64,000 nucleotides of DNA from Xylanibacter oryzae DSM 17970 (GCF_000585355.1 NZ_KK073873.1:2585703-2649702); one strand, 5' to 3'. Shown: positions 36,674 to 46,904, counted from the first letter of the stretch. Made by a program: numbers and translations. The notes: generated by a model from the letters alone, not told the origin.

Positions 36674-37634
36674 TCTTTATTCTTAATCTGAAAGAAGTTC
36701 CTAATTCTAATAATGCTCTGTTACGGTATTCTTTTGAGTGGCTATAATACCTTGTATCTCCATATCCTAATGAGGCGAAAAGACCAAGCATATTATTGAC
36801 TCTGTAATCTACGTTCACGCGGAGTTGCAAAGAATACAATCTATCAGGAGCTATATCTGAATTTCGTTGAAATGTCTCTATATGGAAAAAGCCTAAATCG
36901 CTGCTTACGCTCCATTTCGGAGTCAAATCAAAGTATTGGCCCAACCTGTAATATATAGCGCCTGAGAATCGCTTATCTAAGCCCATATAGGATGTTCCCA
37001 TGCCTATTATGGAATACGTACTCTTATTACGGAATCTTAATGCAAAGTTAAACTTGCAACTTGTTCCTGCGAAAGTGAGAATATCGATCTTTGTATTAGG
37101 ATTTACATTAACAAGTCCTATTTTGTTAGCTACAGTATCACGACTACAATTTATAAATCCAATCTGCATACCATGCTTGTGGTTTACGCATACATTTATT
37201 GCACCAAACTGTACGCCATTCAATGTATCTGTATAGTTGTATGCACTTTGCTGATATCCATGCATATTACCAGAACATACATTCACCAATCCTGATATCT
37301 GGGTTCCGTTTTTAATGCCTCTGGATATATTGGCTACTGGAGATAACTGCACTCCTGATACAGGAGAAAGACTTATGTTACTGAATATTGCTATCTGAGT
37401 TCCTCTCAATCCTTCTGCCACATTGGATATTCCAGCTAACTGCACTCCTTTTGCCATCGAAGATACACTGGTTATAAGGTTCAACTGCATACCATGCAAG
37501 GTGTCTAATCTAGTTATCAAACCTATACTGGCAGATGAATTCTTAATTTTCTTCTTATGTAATTTATCGGCCATAGTGTTTACGCATGCCGACAAACATA
37601 AGACGATTACCAATATATATTTAAGCAGTATCAT
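36663..37634 (-). CDS. Surface-repeat protein (LA_2272-like), beta-barrel C-terminus
   Basis: A predicted 323-aa exported protein (signal about 1-22). Residues about 50-180 hold seven or so imperfect repeats of about 20 residues in the pattern G-x-Q-(I/L)-x-x-x-x-N, for example GVQLAGISNVAEGLRG and GTQIAIFSNIS. The rest looks like outer-membrane beta-strands ending in a aromatic-poor tail FRLRIKNEQ. I recall this repeat from the LA_2272 surface-repeat family. Function unknown. A -7 element TAAGTTTG is at 37662-37655. Confidence 0.65.
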   Translation of the reverse strand: MILLKYILVIVLCLSACVNTMADKLHKKKIKNSSASIGLITRLDTLHGMQLNLITSVSSMAKGVQLAGISNVAEGLRGTQIAIFSNISLSPVSGVQLSPVANISRGIKNGTQISGLVNVCSGNMHGYQQSAYNYTDTLNGVQFGAINVCVNHKHGMQIGFINCSRDTVANKIGLVNVNPNTKIDILTFAGTSCKFNFALRFRNKSTYSIIGMGTSYMGLDKRFSGAIYYRLGQYFDLTPKWSVSSDLGFFHIETFQRNSDIAPDRLYSLQLRVNVDYRVNNMLGLFASLGYGDTRYYSHSKEYRNRALLELGTSFRLRIKNEQ

Positions 37635-37859
37635 TTAATATTCTTTATATAATGCAAACTTACGAAAAAAAAACGATTTTATGCGTGTGTATATATAAGA
37701 AAATTACAGATCAACCATTATTATGGCATAATAAAACATTATTTCAGTTTATACATAGTAATTATTATAGTGAAATAATGACATAATTGTGCAAAATAAT
37801 ACAATTAAAATTCACGTATGTTGAATATTTTTAGTAATTTTGCATTTCAAAAATTAAAT

Positions 37860-38018
37860 ATGAATAAGAAAAAATATATCGCTCCAGAAATAAGAATATT
37901 AGAAGTAAAATATTCAAGTCCGTTATTGTCAAATAGTTATGATATAGGTAAAAATACAATTAATATAGATTTTGATTCAGCCGCCGAATATAATGAAGAA
38001 GACGGACCTGCGCTATAA
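37860..38018 (+). CDS. 52-aa small peptide of the KKYIxPEI type
   Basis: The ATG at 37860 gives MNKKKYIAPEIRILEVKYSS followed by an acidic tail ending EEDGPAL. The longer in-frame start at 37818 would run through the -7 element TAATTTTG (37835-37842) and is rejected. It has its own promoter element and a strong terminator, so it is a free-standing gene. Similar short peptides (basic YxxPEI start, acidic tail) are frequent in Prevotella and Bacteroides by my recollection. Their role is not known. Confidence 0.6.
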   Translation: MNKKKYIAPEIRILEVKYSSPLLSNSYDIGKNTINIDFDSAAEYNEEDGPAL

Positions 38019-38034
38019 AGACTAACAATATAAT

Positions 38035-38068
38035 AAAATCCCCGCTACAATAAGTAACGGGGATTTTT
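38035..38068. terminator. Bidirectional terminator between the small peptide gene and frdB
   Basis: Stem AAAATCCCCG (38035-38044) pairs with 38058-38067, extended inward after one mismatch. Runs of A and T flank it, so it can serve both strands. Confidence 0.85.
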
Positions 38069-38087
38069 ATTTTTATAATGCTATATT

Positions 38088-38843
38088 CTAGTCATTAAGT
38101 TTTGCCTTAATAAACTCGCGGTTAAGACGAGCTATATTAGCTATACTTTCATTCTTAGGACATTCAGCCTCACATGCACGAGTGTTTGTACAGTTACCAA
38201 AACCAAGTTCTTCCATCTTCATAACCATAGCCTTAGCACGACGTGCAGCCTCTGGACGACCTTGTGGAAGAAGAGCAAGCTGACTAACCTTAGAACTTAC
38301 AAACAACATCGCTGAACCGTTCTTGCAAGCTGCAACACAAGCGCCACAACCAATACAACTAGCACAGTCCATTGCCTCATCTGCCTTCTCCTTAGGTATA
38401 AGGATTGCATTTGCATCCTGTGGCTGTCCTGTACGTACACTTACATAACCACCTGCCTGAATAATTTTGTCGAATGCACCGCGGTCTACCATACAATCCT
38501 TGATAACAGGGAATGCAGCCGAACGCCATGGCTCAACTGTAATAGTATCACCATCATTGAAACGACGCATATACAACTGGCATGTTGTAGCACCGGTAGC
38601 TGGTCCGTGAGGATATCCGTTAATATAAAGTGAACACATACCACAGATACCTTCACGACAGTCATGGTCGAATACAAAAGGCTCTTTATTGTCTTCGATA
38701 AGCTGCTCGTTAAGGATATCTAACATCTCGAGGAAAGAAGTATCACCAGGGATATCATTCATCTCGAATGTATCAAAATGACCTTTGGCTGTAGGCCCGT
38801 TCTGACGCCAAACTCTAAGCGTGAAACTTATATTTTTATCCAT
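38088..38843 (-). CDS. frdB: Fumarate reductase/succinate dehydrogenase iron-sulfur subunit
   Basis: A predicted 251-aa subunit carrying electrons between the flavin and the membrane anchor. The 2Fe-2S ligands are Cys62, 67, 70 and 88. The 4Fe-4S set is CxxCxxCxxxC-like (Cys160, 163, 166, with Cys169/173). The 3Fe-4S set includes Cys218, 224 and 228. In this lineage the complex mainly reduces fumarate to succinate with menaquinol during anaerobic growth. It is the last gene of frdCAB, 12 bp after frdA. Confidence 0.95.
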   Translation of the reverse strand: MDKNISFTLRVWRQNGPTAKGHFDTFEMNDIPGDTSFLEMLDILNEQLIEDNKEPFVFDHDCREGICGMCSLYINGYPHGPATGATTCQLYMRRFNDGDTITVEPWRSAAFPVIKDCMVDRGAFDKIIQAGGYVSVRTGQPQDANAILIPKEKADEAMDCASCIGCGACVAACKNGSAMLFVSSKVSQLALLPQGRPEAARRAKAMVMKMEELGFGNCTNTRACEAECPKNESIANIARLNREFIKAKLND

Positions 38844-38855
38844 TGTAATTCAAAA

Positions 38856-40805
38856 TTAAGATTTATAATTTCTGGTTTGTACTTTGATGTACTGATAGTC
38901 GAGGTCTTCCTTTAGCAATGTAGGAGCTTCATTGTCAGAACCATTGTACTTCCAACAAGCGACATACATATAGTTCTCATCATCACGTTTTGCTTCACCC
39001 TCTTCTGTCTGAGACTCTTCACGGAAGTGTCCACCACAGCTTTCATTACGGTTAAGCGCATCATATGCAACAAGTTCTCCCATTGTAAGGAAGTCACGCA
39101 AGCGAATAGCTTTGTCAAGTTCTACATTTAGGCCTTCTTTTTGTCCTGGTATACGTACGTGCTCATTGAACTCTTTACGTAATTCAGCCATTTTCTTAAG
39201 TCCTGTTTCAAGACCCTCTTTTGTACGTCCCATTCCAACAAACTCCCACATAATATGGCCGAGTTTCTTGTGTATAGAATCAACACTCTCATCACCCTTG
39301 ATATTATAAATACGGTCAATTTCTGACTGTACAGCCTTCTCGGCCTCTTCAAATTCAGGAAGATCTGTAGAGAAGCGTGGTACTGTTATCTGATCGCTAA
39401 GATAATTCTGCATAGTATATGGCAATACGAAGTATCCGTCTGCCAATCCCTGCATAAGAGCAGAAGCACCTAGACGGTTAGCTCCATGATCACTATAATT
39501 ACACTCACCAATAGCAAATAGTCCCTTGATACTTGTCTGAAGTTCATAGTCAACCCAGATACCACCCATTGTGTAATGGATAGCAGGATAAATCATCATA
39601 GGATTCTCGTAAGGATTTACATCGGTTATCTCCTCATACATATCGAAGAGGTTACCATAACGCTGCTCTACAGCATCCTTACCAAGACGATCTATAGCTT
39701 CATTGAAGTCGAGGAATACGGCCAAACCTGTATTGTTTACGCCAAAACCTTTATCACAGCGCTCTTTAGCGGCACGAGAAGCAACGTCACGTGGAACAAG
39801 GTTACCAAATGCAGGGTAACGACGCTCCAAATAGTAATCGCGGTCTTCTTCAGGAATATCTTTTCCTTGCAGTTCACCTGCCTGCAACTTCTTAGCGTCT
39901 TCTATCTTCTTAGGTACCCAGATACGACCATCATTACGTAATGATTCAGACATCAGTGTAAGCTTAGACTGCTTGTCACCATGTACAGGAATACAAGTAG
40001 GATGGATCTGTACGAATGCAGGGTTAGCAAAATAAGCACCCTTACGATAGCAAGCAATAGCTGCAGAACAGTTACATGCCATAGCATTGGTAGAGAGGAA
40101 ATAAGCATTACCATAACCACCTGTTGCTATAACTACTGCGTGAGCTGAAAAACGCTCCAGCTTGCCTGTTATAAGATTCTTTGCAATAATACCACGTGCA
40201 CGGTCTTCAATAAGAACTACATCTTCCATCTCATAACGAGTATACAGTTGTACTGTTCCAGCCTGTATCTGACGGCTCAATGCTGAATAAGCACCTAATA
40301 GCAATTGCTGACCTGTCTGACCTTTAGCATAAAATGTACGACAAACCTGTACACCACCAAATGAACGGTTAGCAAGCATACCACCATATTCACGTGCAAA
40401 AGGAACACCTTGGGCAACACACTGGTCTATAATATCAGCTGATACTTCTGCAAGACGATATACGTTAGCTTCACGAGCACGGTAATCACCTCCCTTAATT
40501 GTATCATAAAATAATCTATATACAGCATCACCATCATTCTGATAGTTCTTTGCTGCATTAATACCTCCCTGAGCTGCAATTGAGTGAGCACGACGAGGAG
40601 AGTCTTGGATACAGAAATTTAATACGCGGAATCCCATTTCACCAAGTGAAGCAGCTGCAGAAGCACCTGCAAGACCTGTACCAACTACGATAACATCAAG
40701 TTTACGCTTGTTGGAAGGGTTAACCAATTTCTGATGAGCTTTATAATTGGTCCATTTCTCAGCCAAAGGGCCTTCAGGAATTCTTGAATCGATTTGATTA
40801 GCCAT
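38856..40805 (-). CDS. frdA: Fumarate reductase/succinate dehydrogenase flavoprotein subunit
   Basis: A predicted 649-aa catalytic subunit with covalent FAD. The dinucleotide fold has GTGLAG (42-47), and the FAD-linking His74 is in [14 protein letters not shown]. Active-site blocks [14 protein letters not shown] and [10 protein letters not shown] are present. Length and the long C-terminal helical region match Bacteroidetes FrdA (B-type, single membrane subunit). Middle gene of the operon. Confidence 0.96.
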   Translation of the reverse strand: MANQIDSRIPEGPLAEKWTNYKAHQKLVNPSNKRKLDVIVVGTGLAGASAAASLGEMGFRVLNFCIQDSPRRAHSIAAQGGINAAKNYQNDGDAVYRLFYDTIKGGDYRAREANVYRLAEVSADIIDQCVAQGVPFAREYGGMLANRSFGGVQVCRTFYAKGQTGQQLLLGAYSALSRQIQAGTVQLYTRYEMEDVVLIEDRARGIIAKNLITGKLERFSAHAVVIATGGYGNAYFLSTNAMACNCSAAIACYRKGAYFANPAFVQIHPTCIPVHGDKQSKLTLMSESLRNDGRIWVPKKIEDAKKLQAGELQGKDIPEEDRDYYLERRYPAFGNLVPRDVASRAAKERCDKGFGVNNTGLAVFLDFNEAIDRLGKDAVEQRYGNLFDMYEEITDVNPYENPMMIYPAIHYTMGGIWVDYELQTSIKGLFAIGECNYSDHGANRLGASALMQGLADGYFVLPYTMQNYLSDQITVPRFSTDLPEFEEAEKAVQSEIDRIYNIKGDESVDSIHKKLGHIMWEFVGMGRTKEGLETGLKKMAELRKEFNEHVRIPGQKEGLNVELDKAIRLRDFLTMGELVAYDALNRNESCGGHFREESQTEEGEAKRDDENYMYVACWKYNGSDNEAPTLLKEDLDYQYIKVQTRNYKS

Positions 40806-40830
40806 TTTACTTTTCTTTTAAATGTTATTA

Positions 40831-41520
40831 TTAATAAGCTGCACAAGCAGTATTACATGATACAATGCCAGTGGCAAAAGCAAGTACTACTGCTACGAAA
40901 CCGAGCATAAGAATAGTTACATAGATAATACCAATCATACGCCAACGGCAGAACCAAACCTTACCATTCCATCCAAATGTCTGGATAGCACTCCAGAATC
41001 CATGAGAAAGGTGGAACCATATGGCTACGAACCAAATAATGTAAAGTGCGGCAAAACCAGGACAAGAGAATGTCTTCTGTATCCAAAGAATACCATCTGT
41101 AGTACCTGCGGCACCAGAGCCAATAACATCCTGAAACTGCATGTGATACCAGAAATTGCAGAAGTGAAGTATGAGGCCGAGAACAATAATGAGGCCAAGT
41201 ACCAACATGTTCTGTGAAGCCCACTCTACCTTTGCAGGTCTTGAAGTAATGTCGTAACGCTCAAATCCGCGTGCTTTGCGATTGAGTATTGTAAGCCAAA
41301 AGGCATAAATGATGTGAACAACTGCAAGAAAAGCCAGACCAAGAGTACCTACAATAGCGTACCAGTTGGCTCCCAGAAATTCACAGATAGCGTTGTAAGC
41401 TTCACCAGAGAAGATTGCAACAAGGTTCATTGACATGTGGAACGTCAAGAACAGAATAAGCGCGATGCCTGTAACAGACATTACAACTTTCCTACCAATA
41501 GATGAATTACATAACCACAT
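40831..41520 (-). CDS. frdC: Fumarate reductase cytochrome b subunit
   Basis: A predicted 229-aa membrane subunit with five hydrophobic helices and several His suitable as axial ligands for two haem b groups (FLTFHMSMNLV, VVHIIYAFWL, LILHFCNFWYHM, IWFHLSHGFW). This is the single-anchor, dihaem B-type arrangement of Bacteroidetes and Wolinella. It takes electrons from menaquinol. First gene of frdCAB with a good promoter 130 bp upstream. Confidence 0.93.
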   Translation of the reverse strand: MWLCNSSIGRKVVMSVTGIALILFLTFHMSMNLVAIFSGEAYNAICEFLGANWYAIVGTLGLAFLAVVHIIYAFWLTILNRKARGFERYDITSRPAKVEWASQNMLVLGLIIVLGLILHFCNFWYHMQFQDVIGSGAAGTTDGILWIQKTFSCPGFAALYIIWFVAIWFHLSHGFWSAIQTFGWNGKVWFCRWRMIGIIYVTILMLGFVAVVLAFATGIVSCNTACAAY

Positions 41521-41649
41521 AAATGATTGAAATTAAATTATTTAACTGTTAGAACTAAAATTATTTTCCTTTACATTTTAACACACGTTCACTATCTACT
41601 AATAAAATAGATTTATTAATAATGGATGTGTTTTTACACATTTGGTGTG

Positions 41650-41680
41650 CAAAAATACTATAAATTGATGATAAATCAAA
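41650..41680 (-). promoter_or_regulatory. Promoter of frdCAB
   Basis: On the minus strand TTTG (41680-41677), 19-bp spacer, TATTTTTG (41657-41650). It leaves an untranslated leader of about 120 nt before frdC. Confidence 0.6.
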
Positions 41681-41741
41681 GTATTTTTATGAAAATTCGA
41701 TTTAATTTTTTAATTTTGCGTCGCTAAAATGAAAAGTGGAT

Positions 41742-43613
41742 ATGAATTTCAAATATGATGTAATTGTTATCGGTGGTGGACATGCCGGATGTGAAGCTGC
41801 AACCGCAGCTGCAAATATGGGTGCCAAAACATGCCTTATAACAATGGATATGAACAAAATTGCTCAGATGAGTTGTAACCCTGCCATAGGTGGTATCGCC
41901 AAGGGTCAGATAGTGCGTGAAGTTGATGCACTTGGAGGACAGATGGCAAAGGTCACTGATGCTACAGCAATACAGTTTCGAATGCTTAACAGGAGCAAGG
42001 GACCTGCTGTATGGAGCCCACGTGCACAATGCGACCGTGGCAAGTTTATCTGGCAATGGCGTACAGTCATAGACAACACCCCTAATTTGGATGTCTGGCA
42101 GGATCAAGCCGATGAACTTATTGTCGAGAAAAATGAGGCAATAGGTATAAAGACTGTCTGGGGTGTAGAATTCAGAGCTAAAAGTATAATAGTAACAGCA
42201 GGTACATTCCTAAATGGACTAATGCATATAGGAAGACATAAATTAGCCGGTGGACGTACAGCTGAGCCGGCTGTTTACCATTTCACAGAAAGCATAACAA
42301 GATGGGGAGTAACTTCTGGAAGAATGAAAACCGGAACACCTGTAAGAATTGACGGACGTACGGTTCATTTTGATGAAATGGAAGTACAGCAAGGTGAAAC
42401 AGATTTTCATCAATTCAGCTTTATGGGTGAACATCGCAAACTTAAGCAGTTGCCTTGCTGGACTTGTTACACAAACAAGGAAGTACATGAAACTCTTAAG
42501 AGTGGATTAGCTGACTCACCTCTATTCAACGGCCAAATTCAAAGTATAGGTCCGCGTTATTGCCCTTCTATAGAAACTAAACTTGTAACCTTCCCGGATA
42601 AAAATCAACATCCACTATTTTTGGAACCTGAAGGCGAGACGACTAAAGAGATGTACCTTAATGGATTCTCTTCAAGTCTACCAATGGAAGTTCAGCTAGA
42701 AGCATTAAGAAAAATACCAGCTCTTAGAGATGTGAAAATTTACAGGCCGGGGTATGCCATAGAGTATGACTACTTCGACCCTACTCAACTAAAGCATTCG
42801 TTGGAATCGAAAATTATCAAAGGTCTGTTTTTTGCCGGACAGGTAAATGGAACCACTGGATATGAAGAAGCTGGAGGACAAGGAACTGTTGCAGGAATAA
42901 ATGCAGCATTAAATTGTGCAGGAAGTGAACCTCTTATAATGCACAGGGACGAAAGCTATATTGGCGTTTTGATTGACGACCTCGTAACTAAAGGGGTTGA
43001 CGAACCCTACAGAATGTTTACCTCTAGAGCTGAATACAGAATTCTGCTCAGACAAGATGATGCTGATGCAAGACTTACAGAAAAATCATACAACATCGGT
43101 CTGGCTAAAAAGGACCGATTTGACTGGTGGAATGAAAAGAAAGAAGCAATCGATAAAATCGAAGAATTTTGCAAAAATACTTCAGTAAAACCGAAAGAAA
43201 TAAACTCTGCATTGGAAGCGCTTGGCACTGCCCCATTAAGAGAAGGTACAAAATTAGTTGATCTAATATCCAGACCACAAATAAGTATTGATGACCTTTC
43301 AGAAATAATTCCAGAACTTAAAGAGATAATTAATATACCAATCAATCGAAAAGAAGAAATTACAGAAGCCGCAGAAGTTAAAATGAAATATCGCGGATAT
43401 ATCGAAAGAGAAAAAATCATTGCAGATAAAATGCATAGATTAGAAGATATTAAAATAAAAGATAGATTCAATTATTCCGAAATGCAACAACTTTCTACTG
43501 AAGCAAGACAAAAGCTCGAAAAGATAAATCCTGATACTTTGGCACAAGCTAGCAGAATTTCAGGAGTGTCTCCGAGCGACATAAATGTGATGCTAATATT
43601 ACTTGGGAGATAG
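41742..43613 (+). CDS. mnmG: tRNA uridine-5-carboxymethylaminomethyl modification enzyme MnmG
   Basis: A predicted 623-aa FAD enzyme that, with MnmE, modifies the wobble uridine of several tRNAs. The FAD site GGGHAGCEAA is near residue 12, followed by CNPAIGGIAKGQIVREVDAL and later GGQGTVAGINAA. The C-terminal helical domain binds tRNA and MnmE. ATG 41742 is chosen over the GTG at 41736. A -7 element TAATTTTG is at 41711-41718. It leads a long run of plus-strand genes. Confidence 0.95.
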   Translation: MNFKYDVIVIGGGHAGCEAATAAANMGAKTCLITMDMNKIAQMSCNPAIGGIAKGQIVREVDALGGQMAKVTDATAIQFRMLNRSKGPAVWSPRAQCDRGKFIWQWRTVIDNTPNLDVWQDQADELIVEKNEAIGIKTVWGVEFRAKSIIVTAGTFLNGLMHIGRHKLAGGRTAEPAVYHFTESITRWGVTSGRMKTGTPVRIDGRTVHFDEMEVQQGETDFHQFSFMGEHRKLKQLPCWTCYTNKEVHETLKSGLADSPLFNGQIQSIGPRYCPSIETKLVTFPDKNQHPLFLEPEGETTKEMYLNGFSSSLPMEVQLEALRKIPALRDVKIYRPGYAIEYDYFDPTQLKHSLESKIIKGLFFAGQVNGTTGYEEAGGQGTVAGINAALNCAGSEPLIMHRDESYIGVLIDDLVTKGVDEPYRMFTSRAEYRILLRQDDADARLTEKSYNIGLAKKDRFDWWNEKKEAIDKIEEFCKNTSVKPKEINSALEALGTAPLREGTKLVDLISRPQISIDDLSEIIPELKEIINIPINRKEEITEAAEVKMKYRGYIEREKIIADKMHRLEDIKIKDRFNYSEMQQLSTEARQKLEKINPDTLAQASRISGVSPSDINVMLILLGR

Positions 43614-43671
43614 CACTTCATTGAGCAAATTTTAAAGATATTAATATTAAAGAAAAACATTAACTCACAAT

Positions 43672-43687
43672 TGTTCCACGTGAAACA
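43672..43687. promoter_or_regulatory. parS-like centromere site
   Basis: The 16-mer TGTTCCACGTGAAACA matches the parS consensus TGTTNCACGTGAAACA at every position. It lies in the 107-bp gap between mnmG and apt, a non-coding place. ParB binds such sites to segregate the chromosome, and they cluster near the replication origin. parA/parB are not in the window. Confidence 0.85.
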
Positions 43688-43720
43688 ATTTAATAAAAAC
43701 AAATACATAACTGTTTGATT

Positions 43721-44251
43721 ATGAACAACAAAACATTATTGGCAAATTTAAGAAGTATACCTGATTTCCCTCAGAAAGGGGTTAATTTCAGAGACGTAAC
43801 AACACTATTTAAAAGCAGTGAATGTCTCAAGATAATGAGTGATGAATTATATGAATTATATAAGGATAAAGGGATAACAAAAATTGTCGGAATAGAGAGC
43901 AGAGGATTTATAATGGCTGCGGCCTTAGCAGTAAGATTAAACGCAGGTATCATACTTTGCAGGAAACCTGGAAAATTACCTGCCGATACAGTAAGTGAGA
44001 CTTATGAAAAAGAATACGGGTCAGACACGATAGAGATTCACGAGGATGCAATAAACGAAAACGATGTACTGCTTTTACACGATGATCTACTAGCTACTGG
44101 CGGAACTATGAAAGCAACTTGCGATCTGGTAAAGAAATTTAATCCTAAAAAGGTATATGTAAATTTCTTAATAGAACTTGTCAACGAAGGATTTGAAGGT
44201 AGAGATTTGTTTGACAAAGATATTGAGGTTACATCGTTATTAAAGGTATAA
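43721..44251 (+). CDS. apt: Adenine phosphoribosyltransferase
   Basis: A predicted 176-aa purine-salvage enzyme making AMP from adenine and PRPP. IPDFPQKGVNFRDVT is near the start, GIESRGFIMAAALA mid-way, and the PRPP loop reads HDDLLATGGTM (usually VDDLLATGGT). The ATG at 43721 is used rather than the TTG two codons upstream. 14 bp separate it from uvrC. Confidence 0.94.
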   Translation: MNNKTLLANLRSIPDFPQKGVNFRDVTTLFKSSECLKIMSDELYELYKDKGITKIVGIESRGFIMAAALAVRLNAGIILCRKPGKLPADTVSETYEKEYGSDTIEIHEDAINENDVLLLHDDLLATGGTMKATCDLVKKFNPKKVYVNFLIELVNEGFEGRDLFDKDIEVTSLLKV

Positions 44252-44265
44252 ACAGTTTATCAATA

Positions 44266-46095
44266 ATGACAAAAGAAGAAAATGAGAAGAGACTGGCATA
44301 TCTAAAGGGTATTGTAAGTAATTTGCCTGATTCACCTGGATGTTATCAATATTTAGATGATACAGGTACAATTATCTACGTTGGTAAGGCAAAAAATCTA
44401 AAACGTAGGGTCTCTTCTTATTTCCGACCAGAAGTAGACAGATTCAAAACAAAGGTTCTTGTAAGCAAAATAAGGGATTTAAAGTACATTGTAGTAAATA
44501 CTGAAGAAGATGCTCTTCTTTTAGAGAATAATCTCATCAAAAAACACAATCCCAAATATAATGTGCTTCTCAAAGATGGTAAAACGTATCCAAGTATTTG
44601 CATCACTAACGAGTACCTACCAAGGATCTTCAAAACTAGAAATATCAATAGGAAGTGGGGTACATTCTTTGGACCTTATTCTAATGTAAGTTCCATGTAT
44701 GCAGTCCTTGAACTAATAAAAAAGCTACATCATCCTCGCACTTGCAGAATACCAATGACTAAAGAAGGTATTCAGAAAGGCAAATATGAAGTATGCCTTG
44801 AATACCATATAAAGAATTGCTATGCTCCATGTGTTGGCAAGCAATCTTACGAAGACTACCAAAATAACATTAATGAGGCAAAAGAAATTCTAAAGGGAAA
44901 TACAAGAGAAATTCAGAAAATGCTTTTCGATAAGATGCAGAAACTTTCTGAAGAACTTAAGTTTGAGGAAGCCGAGACTATTAAAAGGAAATATATTCTA
45001 GTAGAGCAATATTGTGCAAAGAGTGAAGTAGTAAGTCATATTCTCCACAATATTGATGTTTTTTCTATCACGAATGATGAGAAAATTGCATTTATAAATT
45101 ACCTGCACGTATCTAATGGTTCAATTAATCAGGCATTTACATTCGAATATAAGAAAAAGTTGAATGAAACTGAGGAAGAGCTCCTATCGCTAGGCATAAT
45201 TGAAATGAGAGAAAGATACAAGAGCACATCAAGAGAGATAATAGTACCTTTTGAAATGGATTTGCAACTCGAGAATGTGATCTTTACTGTACCACAGAGA
45301 GGTGATAAAAAGACCTTGCTAGACCTATCATTAATGAATGGAAAACAGTACAAGTTTGACCGTCTTAAACAGACCGAAAAGCTTAATCCTGAGCAAAAAT
45401 CCGTTCGATTAATGAAAGAGATACAAGAAGCGCTGAAACTGCCCAAAATACCTTATCAAATAGAATGCTTTGATAATTCAAACATCAGTGGAACAGATGC
45501 TGTAGCAGCTTGTGTTGTATTCAAGAAGATGAAACCTAGCAAGAAAGACTACAGGAAGTATAATATAAAAACGGTATCCGGACCTGATGACTATGCTTCT
45601 ATGAAGGAGGTTGTAAGACGGCGCTATACAAGGCTTATAGAAGAAGGAAAGCCTCTACCCGACTTAATCATTACCGATGGTGGTAAAGGCCAGATGGACG
45701 TAGTAAGAGAGGTAATAAAAGACGAATTAAATCTCGAGATACCAATTGCAGGTCTTGCTAAAAACGATAAACATAGAACAAATGAACTCCTATATGGTTT
45801 CCCACCTATGGTAATAGGACTTAAAATGAATAGTGAACTATTTCACTTTCTAACGCAAATACAAGACGAAGTGCATAGATTTGCTATAACATTCCACAGA
45901 GACAAACGCAGTAAGCACGCACTGAAATCAGCTATTGATGACATAAAGGGCATAGGTCCAAAGACAAAAGAATTGCTACTAAGCGAACTTAAAACAGTAA
46001 GCAATATACAATCTACTGATTTACAGACACTTACAAATATTATCGGCGCTGCTAAAGCTAAAATTGTATTTGAATATTTCAAAGATAAGCCATAA
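44266..46095 (+). CDS. uvrC: Excinuclease ABC subunit C
   Basis: A predicted 609-aa endonuclease that makes both incisions in nucleotide excision repair. The GIY-YIG domain (about 14-95) has SPGCYQYLDDTGTIIYVGKA. A UVR motif (about 205-240) has KMLFDKMQKLSEELKFEEAE. The RNase H-like domain has IECFDNSNISGTDAVA and ITDGGKGQ. A C-terminal HhH pair (IKGIGPKTKELLL) ends it. Length is typical. Same operon as apt and dtd. Confidence 0.96.
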   Translation: MTKEENEKRLAYLKGIVSNLPDSPGCYQYLDDTGTIIYVGKAKNLKRRVSSYFRPEVDRFKTKVLVSKIRDLKYIVVNTEEDALLLENNLIKKHNPKYNVLLKDGKTYPSICITNEYLPRIFKTRNINRKWGTFFGPYSNVSSMYAVLELIKKLHHPRTCRIPMTKEGIQKGKYEVCLEYHIKNCYAPCVGKQSYEDYQNNINEAKEILKGNTREIQKMLFDKMQKLSEELKFEEAETIKRKYILVEQYCAKSEVVSHILHNIDVFSITNDEKIAFINYLHVSNGSINQAFTFEYKKKLNETEEELLSLGIIEMRERYKSTSREIIVPFEMDLQLENVIFTVPQRGDKKTLLDLSLMNGKQYKFDRLKQTEKLNPEQKSVRLMKEIQEALKLPKIPYQIECFDNSNISGTDAVAACVVFKKMKPSKKDYRKYNIKTVSGPDDYASMKEVVRRRYTRLIEEGKPLPDLIITDGGKGQMDVVREVIKDELNLEIPIAGLAKNDKHRTNELLYGFPPMVIGLKMNSELFHFLTQIQDEVHRFAITFHRDKRSKHALKSAIDDIKGIGPKTKELLLSELKTVSNIQSTDLQTLTNIIGAAKAKIVFEYFKDKP

Positions 46096-46124
46096 AATAT
46101 AAATATAATAACTATATTTGCAGA

Positions 46125-46577
46125 ATGAGATTAGTAATTCAAAGGGTCAGCAAGGCATCAGTAACTATTAATGATAAGATTAAATCAGCCATTAACTTAG
46201 GTTATCTCATACTAATAGGTATAGAAGAAGCTGATAATGAAGATGATGTCGAATGGTTGGTCAAAAAAGTTATAGGCTTGAGAGTTTTTGACGATGAAAA
46301 CGGTATAATGAACTTGCCTATAAATGATGTTGATGGTAACATACTGGTAATAAGCCAGTTTACACTAATGGCATCATACAAGAAAGGCAACAGACCATCG
46401 TGGATAAGAGCTGCCAAACACGAGATTTCAATCCCATTATATGAACAATTCTGTAGCAAACTTAGTAAAGAACTTGGCAAGAAGGTCTGCACAGGTGAAT
46501 TTGGTGCAGACATGAAGGTAGAACTCATCAATGATGGGCCTGTGACAATTTGTATGGATTCAAAAAACAGAGAATAA
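46125..46577 (+). CDS. dtd: D-aminoacyl-tRNA deacylase
   Basis: A predicted 150-aa enzyme that frees tRNA from mischarged D-amino acids. It starts MRLVIQRVSKASVTI and keeps the SQFTLMASYKKGNRPSW motif and GEFGADMKVELINDGPVTI, the Gly-cisPro-type substrate region. 29 bp after uvrC, 2 bp before the MazG-like gene. Confidence 0.95.
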   Translation: MRLVIQRVSKASVTINDKIKSAINLGYLILIGIEEADNEDDVEWLVKKVIGLRVFDDENGIMNLPINDVDGNILVISQFTLMASYKKGNRPSWIRAAKHEISIPLYEQFCSKLSKELGKKVCTGEFGADMKVELINDGPVTICMDSKNRE

Positions 46578-46579
46578 GT

Positions 46580-46903
46580 ATGACAATAGAAGAAGCACAA
46601 AAAGCTGTAGATGAGTGGATTAAGACCTACGGCGTAAGATATTTCAGTGAACTGACCAACATGGCATGCCTCACCGAAGAGGTTGGTGAACTTGCAAAAG
46701 TGATAGCAAGAAAATATGGTGACCAAAGTTTTAAAGAAGGCGAAAACGATAACCTTGCAGACGAAATGGCTGATGTAATGTGGGTGCTTATGTGTATAGC
46801 CAACCAAACAGGAGTAGACCTAACTGATGCGCTACAGAAGAACATAGAGAAGAAGACAAAAAGAGATAAAACAAGACATATTAACAATCCAAAATTGAAA
46901 TAA
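46580..46903 (+). CDS. MazG-like nucleotide pyrophosphohydrolase
   Basis: A predicted 107-aa all-alpha NTP pyrophosphatase. Metal-binding acidic residues are in EEVGELAKVIARK and NLADEMADVMWVL, the MazG E-x-x-E...E-x-x-D pattern. It probably hydrolyses non-canonical or excess dNTPs; the substrate is unknown. The ATG at 46580 follows the dtd stop by 2 bp; a longer frame from 46550 would overlap dtd. Confidence 0.85.
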   Translation: MTIEEAQKAVDEWIKTYGVRYFSELTNMACLTEEVGELAKVIARKYGDQSFKEGENDNLADEMADVMWVLMCIANQTGVDLTDALQKNIEKKTKRDKTRHINNPKLK

Positions 46904-46904
46904 A

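Noticed and set aside
39780..39800. Second parS-like sequence inside frdA (complement reads TGTTCCACGTGA...)
   Set aside because: Only 12 of 16 positions match, the right half-site is wrong, and it lies in coding sequence explained by codons.
43715..43720. TTG start for apt and GTG start for mnmG at 41736
   Set aside because: ATG codons two triplets downstream give the conserved N-termini.
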